64,000 nt of DNA from positions 124,001 to 188,000 of the forward strand of contig NZ_SRUZ01000005.1 in NCBI RefSeq assembly GCF_004791165.1, written 5' to 3'. The position numbers and the translations under genes were made by a program. The DNA is from Mesorhizobium sp. M8A.F.Ca.ET.218.01.1.1 (lineage in GTDB: Bacteria > Pseudomonadota > Alphaproteobacteria > Rhizobiales > Rhizobiaceae). The notes beneath the pieces were generated by a model. It did no database searches. It was given only the letters and a program-made list of their open reading frames with translations, and was not told the DNA's origin. Each line of letters opens with the position of its first letter. The first letter of the stretch is position 1. Below are positions 41,334 through 50,537 of this stretch, one piece after another.

Positions 41334-42503
41334 CTACAGCTTGCAGTAAGGCGTCACCGGCGCGATGGTGCCGAAATCCTTGGCGATCTCGTAGCCGATG
41401 CCGTCCGCCGCCGCCTTGCCGACATAGGAATGGCAAAGCGTGTGGTTGTTCGAGGCATCGACGCGGATCTTGCCTTGCGGTGCGTCGAACTCGATCGTCG
41501 GCAGCGCCTTCAGCACATCGTCGTCCTTCAGCGAGCCCGCTTTCTCGGCGGCCAGAGCGTAGAGATGCAGGCCGTTGTAGCCGGCTTCGCCGATGCCGTT
41601 GACCATCTTCTCCTGGCCGAACTTTTCGCGGAAGCTCGCGATGAACTTCTTGTTGACCGGATTGTCGAGCGCCATCCAGTAGGGCTGCGGCGCGTAGGTG
41701 CCGGCGGCGACACCGGGCGGCAGCGCGTCCTTGTTGAAGACCTCGTCGAGCGGCGCGATCAGCGGCTGCTTGATGTCGAAGCTGCGGTACTGCTTGAGCT
41801 GGGTGACGGCGTCGTTGCCGACCACCATCGACCAGACGACATCGGGCTTCAGAGACTTGATCTTCTGGAACGCCGGGCCGAAATCGGTGGTACCGAACGG
41901 ATAGTAGTCGGCGCCGATGATCTTGCCGCCGGCCTTTTCGTAAGCCAAGGTGATCGCCTCGGTCATCTTCTGCGGCCAGGCATAGTCGGAGGCCATGATG
42001 TAAATCGTCTTGCCGAGGTTGTCGGCCACCCATGGCATCATCGGGTCGACCTGCTGCATCGGGATCGGGCCGGTGGCGACGAAGTAGCGGTTGCATTCGC
42101 CACCTTCGAAATTGGTCGGGTAGAAGAACAGCTTCTTGGCTTTCGCGGTCACCGACAGCGTGGCGCTGCGCTCGGGCGAGATGATCGTGCCCATGATCAC
42201 GTCGACCTTGTCCTCGTTGAGAAGCTTGCGCGCCTTGTCGATCGACCCCTTCGTCGTGGTCTGGTTGTCTTCGATGAAGAGCTCGACCTGGCGGCCGCCG
42301 ATGCCGTTGGCGGCGTTGAGCTCTGCGGCGGCGAGCTTGTAGCAATTGAGCAGCGTCTCGCCGAGGATCGCCTGCAGCCCGGTGATCGGGATCGACAGTC
42401 CGACCTTGACCGTATCGGCTGCGCGCAGGATCGACGGCGTGCCGACCATGGCGAAGGCGGCTGCGGCGCCGCCGGATTTCAGGATAGTTCTTCTGCTTAT
42501 CAT
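41334..42503 (-). CDS. Urea/amide-type ABC transporter substrate-binding protein
   Basis: A 389-residue periplasmic binding protein of the Leu/Ile/Val fold, close in style to UrtA and short-chain amide binding proteins. ATG 42503 starts a Tat-type signal (SRRTILK, then an Ala-rich stretch ending LRAAD), and AAGGGAA lies upstream. Thirteen extra codons upstream are not needed. It is the last gene of the leftward importer array. The HDAC-type deacetylase in the same array suggests that the ligand may be an acetylated amine or amide rather than urea. Confidence 0.83.
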   Translation of the reverse strand: MISRRTILKSGGAAAAFAMVGTPSILRAADTVKVGLSIPITGLQAILGETLLNCYKLAAAELNAANGIGGRQVELFIEDNQTTTKGSIDKARKLLNEDKVDVIMGTIISPERSATLSVTAKAKKLFFYPTNFEGGECNRYFVATGPIPMQQVDPMMPWVADNLGKTIYIMASDYAWPQKMTEAITLAYEKAGGKIIGADYYPFGTTDFGPAFQKIKSLKPDVVWSMVVGNDAVTQLKQYRSFDIKQPLIAPLDEVFNKDALPPGVAAGTYAPQPYWMALDNPVNKKFIASFREKFGQEKMVNGIGEAGYNGLHLYALAAEKAGSLKDDDVLKALPTIEFDAPQGKIRVDASNNHTLCHSYVGKAAADGIGYEIAKDFGTIAPVTPYCKL

Positions 42504-42545
42504 TGTAGTGTTCCCTTCCAATCCCAGGCGCGCCCCATGCACGCC

Positions 42546-43247
42546 TTACAAAGCCAGGAGATCCTTCAGCAGGGTCTCGTCGGCGAATGCTTCGCGCGTG
42601 CCCTCGTGCACGATCCTGCCCTTCTCCATCACCAGGCAGCGGTCCGCCGCCTTGAGAACGAGATCGAGATTCTGCTCGACCAGAACGATCGCGATGCCGC
42701 GCTCGCGGGCGATGCGCGGCACAAGCTCGGCGATCGACTGCACGATGTTGGGCTGAATGCCTTCCGAGGGCTCGTCGAGCAGCAGCACCGACGGCAGGCC
42801 GCACAGCGCCCGCCCGATCGCCAGCATCTGCTGCTGACCGCCCGAGAGCGTGCCGGCGATTTGCGCCTCGCGTTCGCGCAGGATCGGAAAGTAGCCGAAA
42901 ATGTCGGCCGGAATGCCGCCGTCGCCGCGGTCCCTGGCGGCGCGGGTGCCGACCTCCAGGTTCTGCCGCACGGTGAGCTGGTTGAAGATGCCACGCCCCT
43001 GCGGCACATGCGCGATGCCCGCCCGCGCCCGGCGGAAGGCCGGCGCGTTGGTCAGATCCTGGTCGCCGAGAACCACCGCGCCGCCGCTCGCCTTCAAGGC
43101 GCCGGCGATGACGCGCAGCAGCGTCGTCTTGCCGGCGCCGTTGCGGCCAAGCAGGCCGACGACTTCGCCCGGTGCCACGCTCATATCGATGCCGTTCAGC
43201 ACCGGAAGCAGGCCGTAGCCGGCGGAGACGGCAAGTGTCCGCAGCAT
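42546..43247 (-). CDS. Urea/amide-type ABC transporter ATP-binding protein (UrtE/LivF-like)
   Basis: A 233-residue ATPase with Walker A GRNGAGKTT, signature LSGGQQQMLAIGRAL and the UrtE-like Walker B DEPSEGIQPNIV. The last phrase is closer to urea-type than to leucine-type ATPases. It is 2 bases from the partner ATPase and energizes the same importer. Confidence 0.87.
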   Translation of the reverse strand: MLRTLAVSAGYGLLPVLNGIDMSVAPGEVVGLLGRNGAGKTTLLRVIAGALKASGGAVVLGDQDLTNAPAFRRARAGIAHVPQGRGIFNQLTVRQNLEVGTRAARDRGDGGIPADIFGYFPILREREAQIAGTLSGGQQQMLAIGRALCGLPSVLLLDEPSEGIQPNIVQSIAELVPRIARERGIAIVLVEQNLDLVLKAADRCLVMEKGRIVHEGTREAFADETLLKDLLAL

Positions 43248-43249
43248 CG

Positions 43250-43954
43250 TCAGCGCCTCCCCAGATAGACGTCGCGGACCATCTCGTCGGCCTCGATGTC
43301 GTGGAAGGGACCGCTGCGCAGCCGGCGCCCCTGATGCAGCACCAGCGTCTCGCAGTTCAGCGCCCGCACGAAGCGGATGTCGTGCTCGACGGCGACGATA
43401 GAAAACTCACCCTTCAGGCGCAGCAGCATTTCGGCTGTGGCAAGCGTCTCCTGCGGCGTCATGCCGGCGGTCGGCTCGTCGAGCAGCAGCAGCCGTGGCT
43501 CGATCGCCAGCGCCATGCCGATTTCCAGCCATTGCTTCTGGCCATGCGCGAGTTCGCCGGCCAATGTCGCCGCCCGATTGGTCAGCGCGATCAGCTCCAT
43601 CAACTCGCTGATCGGGCGAGCCGGCGAGGGGGCGCCCCACCGTGCGACCTTGAGATTGTCCTCAACCGAGAGGCTGGGGAAAACCGACGGAATCTGGAAC
43701 TTGCGGGCGATGCCGAGCCGGGCGATGCGGTGCAGCGGCAGGCCGGCAATGTCGTGGCCGAGGAAACGGACGCTGCCGCTGGTTGGGCGAAGTGTGCCGG
43801 TCAGCACGTTGAGGAATGTGCTCTTGCCGGCGCCGTTCGGCCCGATGATGCAGCACAGCTCCTTGTCGCGCACCATCAGGTTCAATCCTTCCAGCGCTTG
43901 CAGGCCGCCAAAGCGGATGCCGACATTTTCGGCCTGGAGCAGGACGTCGCTCAT
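43250..43954 (-). CDS. Urea/amide-type ABC transporter ATP-binding protein (UrtD/LivG-like)
   Basis: A 234-residue ATPase from ATG 43954 (MSDVLLQAENVGI); a longer frame upstream overlaps the permease and was rejected. Walker A is GPNGAGKST. The unusual signature AHGQKQWLEIGMAL and DEPTAGMTPQET are characteristic of UrtD. It overlaps the permease gene by 4 bases. Confidence 0.87.
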   Translation of the reverse strand: MSDVLLQAENVGIRFGGLQALEGLNLMVRDKELCCIIGPNGAGKSTFLNVLTGTLRPTSGSVRFLGHDIAGLPLHRIARLGIARKFQIPSVFPSLSVEDNLKVARWGAPSPARPISELMELIALTNRAATLAGELAHGQKQWLEIGMALAIEPRLLLLDEPTAGMTPQETLATAEMLLRLKGEFSIVAVEHDIRFVRALNCETLVLHQGRRLRSGPFHDIEADEMVRDVYLGRR

Positions 43955-44937
43955 CGCGCGTGCCTCCGGCCTTTGAACAGGCTCTTCAGCCGCGCGTAGA
44001 TCGACAGGATGCCGTCCGGCAGCACAAAGACGATGATGACGAAGACGCAGCCGAGCAGCAGCGGCCACAGGCTCGGATTGAAGCTGCTGATGGTCTGCTG
44101 CGCGCGCTGGATGGCGATGGCGCCCAGGACCGGGCCAAGCAGCGTGCCGCGCCCGCCGACTGCCACCCAGACGATGACTTCCGTCGACAGAAGCAGCCCG
44201 GAGAGATCTGGCGCCACAAGCCCCGCCATGCAGACATAGAGCGCGCCGGCAAGACCGGCGATCGCCGCGGACAGGACGAAAGTGACAAGCAGCCGCAAGG
44301 GTGCATTGTGACCAAGTGCTGCCGCCCGGACCTCATTGTCCTGGATTGCGGTCAGCACGGTGCCCCAGCGGCCACGGCTGATCGACCACAGCACCAGCAC
44401 GGCCACAGCGGCGATGGCCGCGACGAAGATATAGCTCGGCAGGTCCTGGCTGAGATCGACATGCATCCCGCCAAGATCGAATGCGATCGGCGGGATGCCG
44501 ATCAGGCCGCTGTCGCCGCCGGTGACTGAGCTCCAGGAGATCGCGGCCTGCTGACAGATGACACCCATGGCGAGCGTGACGATGGTGAAATAGCTGCCGC
44601 GGATGCCGCCGAAGAACAGGAAGTAGCCGATGATGGCCGCGACGAAGGCCGCACCCGTGACCGCGCCTATGATGCCGAGCACGCTGCCGACAGGAATGGC
44701 GTCGTTGAGCGTGACCAGCGCCATGATGTAGCCGCCAATGCCGAAGAAGGCGGCGTGGCCGAAGCACAATATGCCGGTACGGCCCCAGAAGAAGTCGAGG
44801 CTGGCGGCGAACAGGCCGAAGATCAGCGCATCGCGGATCACTGTCAGCTGGTAGCCGTCGGCAAAGAAGGGATAGATGACGGCGAGTGCGGCGCAGACGG
44901 CAAAGACCAGCAGCCAGTTGCGGTCCCGGGCGATCAT
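43951..44937 (-). CDS. Urea/amide-type ABC transporter permease (UrtC/LivM-like)
   Basis: A 328-residue inner-membrane permease with eight or more hydrophobic spans and the family segment SLDFFWGRTGILCFGHAAFFGIGGY near residue 45, shown here in part. GRWGTVLTAIQDNEVRAAALGH corresponds to the conserved cytoplasmic loop of LivM/UrtC. It overlaps neighbours on both sides by 4 bases, indicating strong coupling. Confidence 0.86.
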   Translation of the reverse strand: MIARDRNWLLVFAVCAALAVIYPFFADGYQLTVIRDALIFGLFAASLDFFWGRTGILCFGHAAFFGIGGYIMALVTLNDAIPVGSVLGIIGAVTGAAFVAAIIGYFLFFGGIRGSYFTIVTLAMGVICQQAAISWSSVTGGDSGLIGIPPIAFDLGGMHVDLSQDLPSYIFVAAIAAVAVLVLWSISRGRWGTVLTAIQDNEVRAAALGHNAPLRLLVTFVLSAAIAGLAGALYVCMAGLVAPDLSGLLLSTEVIVWVAVGGRGTLLGPVLGAIAIQRAQQTISSFNPSLWPLLLGCVFVIIVFVLPDGILSIYARLKSLFKGRRHAR

Positions 44938-45791
44938 CGCGACGCTCCGTTGAACAGGCCGTTTGGCCGCAGCCGCACGGCAACGATGGCCGCGAGCAGC
45001 ACGATCGCCTGCGCCAGAGATGGCGAGATCTGGTAGTTGAGGATGCTGGTCAGCCCGCCGACGAAGACGCTGCCGGCGACGAGGCCGCCGATCGAGCCGA
45101 CACCGCCGACGATGACGACGAAGAAGGCGTTGGCGAGATAGTTCACCCCCATCTGCGGCAGTACGATCGCCAGCGGCGCGACCAACCCGCCGGCCAGGCC
45201 CGCGATTGCCGCGCCGAAGGTGAAGGCGATGGCGTAGGTGCGGCGCGTGTTGATGCCGACCCCCTCGGCCATTTCCCGGTTCTGGATGACGGTGCGGATG
45301 TCGAGCCCGAAGGACGTCCGGCTGATCAGCAGGACCACGCCGAGCAAAGTCAGCATGGCGATGCCGATCAGGATCAGCCGGTAGGCCGGATAGACGGTGA
45401 AGAACAGGTCGAACGTACCCTCGATCGGCGGCGTCACCGGCTTGGCGCCAAGCCCGAAGGTCAGCTCCAGCCCTTGCTGCAGGATCAGGCTGACACCCCA
45501 GGTGGCAAGCACGGTCGAGACCGGCCGCGAATAGAGATGGCGGATGATGGCGAACTCCAGGATGCAGCCGACCACCGCGCCGGCTATCGGGGCAGCAAGC
45601 AGCCCCAGCCAGAAGGAGCCGCCGATGCTCTGGACGAAATAGACCGCGAAGGCACCGACAGTGACGAACTCGCCATGCGCCAGATTGGTCACGTTCATCA
45701 GGCCGAAGCTGATCGCCAGCCCGAGCCCGACCAGCATCAGGATGCTGATCAGCGTCAGCGCGTTGAGCAGCGTGGTGACGACAAAGTCCAT
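44934..45791 (-). CDS. Urea/amide-type ABC transporter permease (UrtB/LivH-like)
   Basis: A 285-residue permease starting MDFVVTTLLNALTLIS, with the hallmark GLMNVTNLAHGEFVTVGAFA segment and GVGSIGGLVAGSVFVGG near the C-terminus. It begins 4 bases after the HDAC-type gene. It lacks the long N-terminal extension found in many UrtB proteins, so a generic amide or amino-acid ligand is as likely as urea. Confidence 0.86.
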   Translation of the reverse strand: MDFVVTTLLNALTLISILMLVGLGLAISFGLMNVTNLAHGEFVTVGAFAVYFVQSIGGSFWLGLLAAPIAGAVVGCILEFAIIRHLYSRPVSTVLATWGVSLILQQGLELTFGLGAKPVTPPIEGTFDLFFTVYPAYRLILIGIAMLTLLGVVLLISRTSFGLDIRTVIQNREMAEGVGINTRRTYAIAFTFGAAIAGLAGGLVAPLAIVLPQMGVNYLANAFFVVIVGGVGSIGGLVAGSVFVGGLTSILNYQISPSLAQAIVLLAAIVAVRLRPNGLFNGASR

Positions 45792-45795
45792 CGCG

Positions 45796-46917
45796 TCAGG
45801 CTGCGCTGGCGAGGCGTTGGCGCAGGCCCGCGAGCAGGCCCTCGGCGGCGTCGATCACCTGAGCCTGGTGTGGTTGCAACTCCTGGCCGGCCCATTCGTC
45901 AATATGGTCCGACAGGGGATCGACCACTTCGGTGCGATGGTTGGCCAAGGTTTCGATGACGGCGTGGCCACAGAACGGCACGTAGCCTTCGGAGTAGCCG
46001 CCTTCATGCGTCATCATCAGGCGCCCGTTCGAGACCTCGGCGGCCAGGGCCACCATGCGCGCGGCAAGGCGCCGGAAACATTCGCTGTTGAGCATCATGC
46101 GGCCGAGCGGGTCGAAGCCCGACGCATCGAAGCCGGAGGCGACGATGACAAGGTCCGGTTTATAGGCGCGCAGCGCAGGGGCGACGACGCGGTCGAAGCT
46201 CGCTTCATAGGCGCCGGTGCCGCTGCCGGCCGGCAGCGGGATGTTGATGTTGTAGCCTTCGCCTTCGCCCTTGCCGTTGTCGGCCAGCGCGCCGCGCCCG
46301 GTCGGATAGAGGTTGTCCTGGTGCAGGGAAATCGTCAGCACAGACGGGTCGGAATAAAACACTGTCTCGGTGCCGTTACCATGATGCACGTCCCAGTCGA
46401 CCACCGCGGCGCGGCCGAGCAGGCCTTCATGCTGCAGCCGGCGCACCGACACGCCGATGTTGGAGAACAGGCAGTTGCCCATGGCCTGATCGGGTTCGGC
46501 ATGGTGCCCTGGGGGACGCGCCAGCGCATAGGAATTGTCGACGCGGCCGGTCAGCACCGCGCGCATCGCCGCATAGGTGGTACCGGCGGACAGCAGGGCA
46601 ATATCGAAGCTGTTGAGGCCGATCGGCGCTTGCGGCCCGGCGAAACCGGAACCGCGCTCGCTGAGCATGCGGATATCGTCGATATGGCGCTGGGTGTGCA
46701 CGCGCAGCAGGTCCTCGACCGTCACTGGCTCGGCGATGATCGGCACCAGATGGCGCGACAGGCCACTCACCTGGATAAGGTTGTTCAGCCGGCGCTTCGA
46801 GCCAGGCGATTCCAGATGCCGGCCAGGCTCCACGAAACGGCCGGGCGGTATCATGTCGGCGCTGGAGCCGGTATCATGCCACATCAGCTGTTCGTGAAAG
46901 ACGTAGCCTGTCGCCAT
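45796..46917 (-). CDS. Histone-deacetylase-family amidohydrolase (class II HDAC/acetylpolyamine amidohydrolase-like)
   Basis: A 373-residue zinc amidohydrolase from ATG 46917 (MATGYVFHEQLMWHDTG); a longer frame lacks support. The active site is complete: His138-His139 (PPGHHAEP), zinc ligands Asp176 and His178 (DWDVHHGNGT), Asp264 (SGFDASGFDP) and the transition-state tyrosine Tyr308 (EGGYSEGY). Bacterial members deacetylate small molecules such as acetylpolyamines. Its position between a LuxR regulator and an amide-type importer points to deacetylation of an imported compound. Confidence 0.87.
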   Translation of the reverse strand: MATGYVFHEQLMWHDTGSSADMIPPGRFVEPGRHLESPGSKRRLNNLIQVSGLSRHLVPIIAEPVTVEDLLRVHTQRHIDDIRMLSERGSGFAGPQAPIGLNSFDIALLSAGTTYAAMRAVLTGRVDNSYALARPPGHHAEPDQAMGNCLFSNIGVSVRRLQHEGLLGRAAVVDWDVHHGNGTETVFYSDPSVLTISLHQDNLYPTGRGALADNGKGEGEGYNINIPLPAGSGTGAYEASFDRVVAPALRAYKPDLVIVASGFDASGFDPLGRMMLNSECFRRLAARMVALAAEVSNGRLMMTHEGGYSEGYVPFCGHAVIETLANHRTEVVDPLSDHIDEWAGQELQPHQAQVIDAAEGLLAGLRQRLASAA

Positions 46918-47001
46918 CCGCGGCATCCTCCGAAAACCAGATGACGCTAGCAGGCTAACAATCGCCTGGCCCGACCCTAAAGAGGGGGCCATGTCTGCAA
47001 T

Positions 47002-49716
47002 CTATGCCCCTCCTTTCGGAGGGGTGCGGACGTTTGTGGCGGCCTGCGCGGCGCGCACGGCCTGGACGCGGTTGGATACCGAGAGCTTGCCGAAAATGTT
47101 CTTCAAATGCCACTTCACCGTCGTTTCGCTCACCGACAGCGCAACGGCGATATCGCGGTTGGACATGCCTTCCGACAAGCAGTGCAGCAGCTCGGACTCG
47201 CGCTGGGTGAGCTGTTCCTTCTCGGCAACCGGGATGGCCGGCTTGCGCGTCGCCACCGGCGGTGTCTGCGCGGCATCGATGATGCGCGTTGCATAGGCCG
47301 ACAATGCCGGGTCGGTCTTTGCCTGTGCCGCGCGCAGCCGCATCAATGCCTCGACGACGGGCCTGCCCTCATCGACGAAGGAGCGGATGAAGCCGGAGGG
47401 CTGGGCAAGGCGCAGTGCTTCGAGCAGATGCCGGTCGGCCTCGCGCTGGTCATGGCCGGCGCTCTTGGCGCGCAGGATCTGCGCCAGTATGTGCCGGCGC
47501 ATGCGCCCGCTGCCTTTCGTTCGCTCCAGCAGCGCGTCGAAAATCGCCGCCGCCCCTGCGTAGGATTTCTCCGCCGTCAGCAGCCGGCCTTCGGCGAAGA
47601 ACTCAAATTCGTTGGCGACCGTTGGGACAGTCTCGGCGCTTTCGCCGCGATGCTGGCTCAGCAATGCGCGTGCCTCGGCGACGCGGTTCTGGTCGATCAG
47701 CAGCCGGATGCGATCATGCACCAGCACCGAAGCGAGGCGGCGGTAGACGGAGCCGCGCACGCGTTGGTAGACGCGCTCCAGCATGTCCAGGGCCGCGTCG
47801 CCCCGGCCGGTCAGCTGCAGCACGCGGGCATAGGTCGGCACGCTGGCCAGGGGATAGACAATGACCGCGGCACCCTCGATCAGCGGCCCGAGATTCTCGA
47901 CCAGCGCCAGTGCTTCGCCGGACGCGTTGGTCTCGTAGGCGAGTTCGGCAAGCAGCGTTCCGGCGAGCGCCTCGGCATAGGAGTTCGCGCCGATCCGCGT
48001 CCGCGCCTCGATGATCGCGTTGCGCAGCAGCCGTTCGGCGGCCGGCAGGCGGCCGGCCGAGCGCTCGATGACGGCCATGTAGCAATTGGCGATGGTGACG
48101 CCGAGCAGGCTGCCGCTTCGCTCATGCGCCTTGCGTGCAGCGTCCACCGCCGCGCGTGCCCCTTCGAGGTCGCCCAGCGCATAGAGATTATAGCCGATGA
48201 CGTTCGCGGTCGCGCCTTCCATGAACCAGGCATCGGGCGCGATGATGCGCAGCGCGGCCAGCGCGGTGTCGCGTGCGTCCTCGAACTGTTCCAGCGTGCT
48301 GTGGACCGCAGCGGCAAGGACCTCGAGTTCGGCCTCGATCGTGGTGCCGGTCAGCGTTCCCGGATCCTTGTGGTCGGTCGGTCCGGTTTCGACCAGCTTG
48401 CGTGCATTGGCGAGCGTCTGCTGGGCAATCTCGGGCTGGCTTGAGTGCACCGCCAGCCACAGCACGACAAGCTGCAGCCGGATGCGCTGGTCGATCAGTT
48501 TCCTCGGCAGCAGCGCCAGCAACTGGCGCACGTAGAGAAGCTGGCACTGGGCGATCAGTTCGAGTGCGCTGTTTTCGACGAACACCGCCGCGCGGGCCTG
48601 GTCGCCGGCGGCGAGCGCATGACCGATGGCCTCGGTCAGCATCTTGCGTTCGCCGAACCATTCCGAAGCCGCCAGATGCAGCGGGGCGATCATCTCCGAC
48701 TCGCGCCGTTCCATCTCGCGGCTGAGAAAGTCATGGAACAAATGATGATAGCGGAACCAGCGGCGCTCTTCGTCGAGCGGCACCAGGAACAGGTTGCGGG
48801 TCTCGATCTCGGTGATAGCAGCCTCGGCGTCCGCCGCGCGTATCACCGCCCGGCAGGCCTCGGCGCTGAAACGCTCGAAGATCGAGGAGTAGAGCAGGAA
48901 CTTCGCCAGCGCCGGCGGCAGTTCCAGGAACACTTCCCCCATCAGGAAGTCGGCGACATTGCGGTTGGCACCGGTGAAATTGCCGATGACGGTTTCGGGC
49001 GCATGGGCAGCGCTGAGCGACAGCGAGGCGAGCTGCAGGCCTGCGGCCCAGCCTTCGGTGCGCGAGCACAAGGTCTCCACCGTGCCGCTGCCGATGGAGA
49101 GGCCAAGCTTGTCGTTGAAGAAGGCCTCGGCTTCGGACGAGGCGAAACGCAGATCGTCCGGGCCGATTTCAAAGACATCGCCGAGCACCCTGAGCTTGCC
49201 GAGCTGCAGGTCGGGCAGGTTGCGCGAACCGATGACGAAGGCGACGTTGGCGGGGGCCTGCCGTGTCAGGCGCTCCATGAACCGCTTCACCGCAGGTGCT
49301 TCGACAGCGTGATAATCGTCGAAGAACAGGGTGATGTCGGCATGGCGTGCCGCAAGACCCGCCACAAGGGCCGCCAACACCACGTCAAGCTGCGGGATCG
49401 GGCTCGACTGGAAGGCGAGGTCGAGCTCGGCCGGGTTCTGCACGAGATGGCGCAGCGCTCCAACCAGATGCGACAGGAAGGCGCCTTCGTCATTGTCCGT
49501 CGCTTCGCAGGACAGCCATGCCGTCAGCCGGCCGTGGCGCGAGACCTCGGCTGCCCATTGCGCCATCGTCGTCGACTTGCCGAAGCCGGCGGGTGCGGCG
49601 AACAGCACGATGCGCGTGTCGACATGCCGCTCCAACCTCGACAGGATGCGCTCGCGCCGTACCCACCTTCGGTGGTGGGGCGATGCCTGGCCCGCGGGTT
49701 GCGAAGACGGTCTCAT
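47002..49716 (-). CDS. MalT-like LuxR-family regulator with ATPase and repeat domains
   Basis: A 904-residue LAL-type regulator. A nucleotide-binding ATPase domain (about 10-290) carries Walker A APAGFGKSTTM; a long helical/TPR-like region (about 350-800) follows; the C-terminal LuxR HTH (about 830-890) includes LTQRESELLHCLSEGMSNRD. ATG 49716 overlaps the GNAT stop as ATGA; an open frame of 17 more codons is not needed. It is the likely activator of the HDAC and importer genes downstream. A perfect 7-bp hairpin (47007-47024) overlaps its last codons. Confidence 0.88.
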   Translation of the reverse strand: MRPSSQPAGQASPHHRRWVRRERILSRLERHVDTRIVLFAAPAGFGKSTTMAQWAAEVSRHGRLTAWLSCEATDNDEGAFLSHLVGALRHLVQNPAELDLAFQSSPIPQLDVVLAALVAGLAARHADITLFFDDYHAVEAPAVKRFMERLTRQAPANVAFVIGSRNLPDLQLGKLRVLGDVFEIGPDDLRFASSEAEAFFNDKLGLSIGSGTVETLCSRTEGWAAGLQLASLSLSAAHAPETVIGNFTGANRNVADFLMGEVFLELPPALAKFLLYSSIFERFSAEACRAVIRAADAEAAITEIETRNLFLVPLDEERRWFRYHHLFHDFLSREMERRESEMIAPLHLAASEWFGERKMLTEAIGHALAAGDQARAAVFVENSALELIAQCQLLYVRQLLALLPRKLIDQRIRLQLVVLWLAVHSSQPEIAQQTLANARKLVETGPTDHKDPGTLTGTTIEAELEVLAAAVHSTLEQFEDARDTALAALRIIAPDAWFMEGATANVIGYNLYALGDLEGARAAVDAARKAHERSGSLLGVTIANCYMAVIERSAGRLPAAERLLRNAIIEARTRIGANSYAEALAGTLLAELAYETNASGEALALVENLGPLIEGAAVIVYPLASVPTYARVLQLTGRGDAALDMLERVYQRVRGSVYRRLASVLVHDRIRLLIDQNRVAEARALLSQHRGESAETVPTVANEFEFFAEGRLLTAEKSYAGAAAIFDALLERTKGSGRMRRHILAQILRAKSAGHDQREADRHLLEALRLAQPSGFIRSFVDEGRPVVEALMRLRAAQAKTDPALSAYATRIIDAAQTPPVATRKPAIPVAEKEQLTQRESELLHCLSEGMSNRDIAVALSVSETTVKWHLKNIFGKLSVSNRVQAVRAAQAATNVRTPPKGGA
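47007..47024 (-). other. Hairpin over the 3' end of the LuxR-type gene
   Basis: CCCCTCC (47007-47013) pairs perfectly with GGAGGGG (47018-47024) around a 4-base loop. It covers the last PPKGG-coding codons, just before the stop. It could slow decay or partly stop transcription between the regulator and the HDAC-type gene 84 bases farther on. Confidence 0.4.
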
Positions 49717-50360
49717 CTGGCGCCGGGCACCCATTCCGTTTCGATCAGCGGAATTTGCGGCGCGCAATCGCGCGGCAGGGTTCCCTTGATCCGCGGATCG
49801 TCGGTGATCTCGAAGCCGGCCGCGAAGGGTTCAAACCCGCAAGCCCGGTAGAAGCCAATGACGCTGTGATGATCGATGCTGCTGGTGTGCAGCCAGATAC
49901 GCTCCGGCTTTAGGCGCCATGCCTGATCGAGCGCGCCCGCCATCAGTCGCTTGCCAAGGCCTCGGCCGGTCAAGGAAGGGAAGAGACCGAAATAGGTGAT
50001 CTCGATCTCGTTCACGTCGGCGACAGTGAATTCGGCCATGCCGACATGGCTGCCGCTTTCATCGTGGCCGTAATAGAGATGCTGGCGCGGGTCGGCGAAA
50101 TGCGCCGCGATGTCGGCGTCCGACATTTCGGCGGCGCGATCCCAGAGCCAGGGAGCGCCGATCTCGAGAAAGACCGAACGGTAGAAGGCGGGCTCGGGGT
50201 TGGTGACGCGGGTCATCGCCAGCGGATGCGCGAGACCCTGCACCGGCGCGCGCGCTTCCATCCATGTCACGGCATTGACGATCTTGCCGGCCGGGATACG
50301 CCGGTAGCCGGACGCGAGATCGGTGATTTCATCCGGCAATGTGCCTTCGGTGACTTGCAT
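49713..50360 (-). CDS. GNAT-family N-acetyltransferase
   Basis: A 215-residue acetyltransferase from ATG 50360 (MQVTEGTLPDEITD). The acetyl-CoA-binding motif is GLFPSLTGRGLGKRLM near residue 130, preceded by the beta-strand EIEITYFGLF and followed by HHSVIGFYRACGF. Open frame continues upstream antisense to the M20 gene and is not coding. Overlap with the LuxR-type gene by 4 bases makes it the first gene of the leftward array. It may acetylate the same class of amine that the HDAC-type enzyme deacetylates. Confidence 0.84.
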   Translation of the reverse strand: MQVTEGTLPDEITDLASGYRRIPAGKIVNAVTWMEARAPVQGLAHPLAMTRVTNPEPAFYRSVFLEIGAPWLWDRAAEMSDADIAAHFADPRQHLYYGHDESGSHVGMAEFTVADVNEIEITYFGLFPSLTGRGLGKRLMAGALDQAWRLKPERIWLHTSSIDHHSVIGFYRACGFEPFAAGFEITDDPRIKGTLPRDCAPQIPLIETEWVPGAR

Positions 50361-50495
50361 CTGTCCTCGATCTTCCGTCGCGCAGCCTACCGGCATGTCA
50401 AGAAGCTGATGCCAATTCTGCGGCCGCCTGCCAAGAGGCTGCAGGGGTGGGCCATAATTTTGGCCGGCCTGTCTTCTTGCCTTTTCCAGAGATGG

Positions 50496-50508
50496 CATAT
50501 GAGATATG
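50496..50508. promoter_or_regulatory. Palindrome CATAT-GAG-ATATG upstream of the M20 gene
   Basis: A perfect 13-base dyad centred 36 bases before the M20 start codon, in the A/T-rich end of the 177-base divergent gap 50361-50537. It is a plausible operator for the GntR/FCD regulator encoded at the end of the operon. No other strong signal is visible in the gap. Confidence 0.38.
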
Positions 50509-50537
50509 ATACACCATTCACAGGAAAGCGGAATATC

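Noticed and set aside
41317..42804. A second long minus-strand frame over the amide-binding-protein gene
   Set aside because: It is out of frame with the convincing Tat-signal binding protein and reads as Arg/Ala-rich noise.
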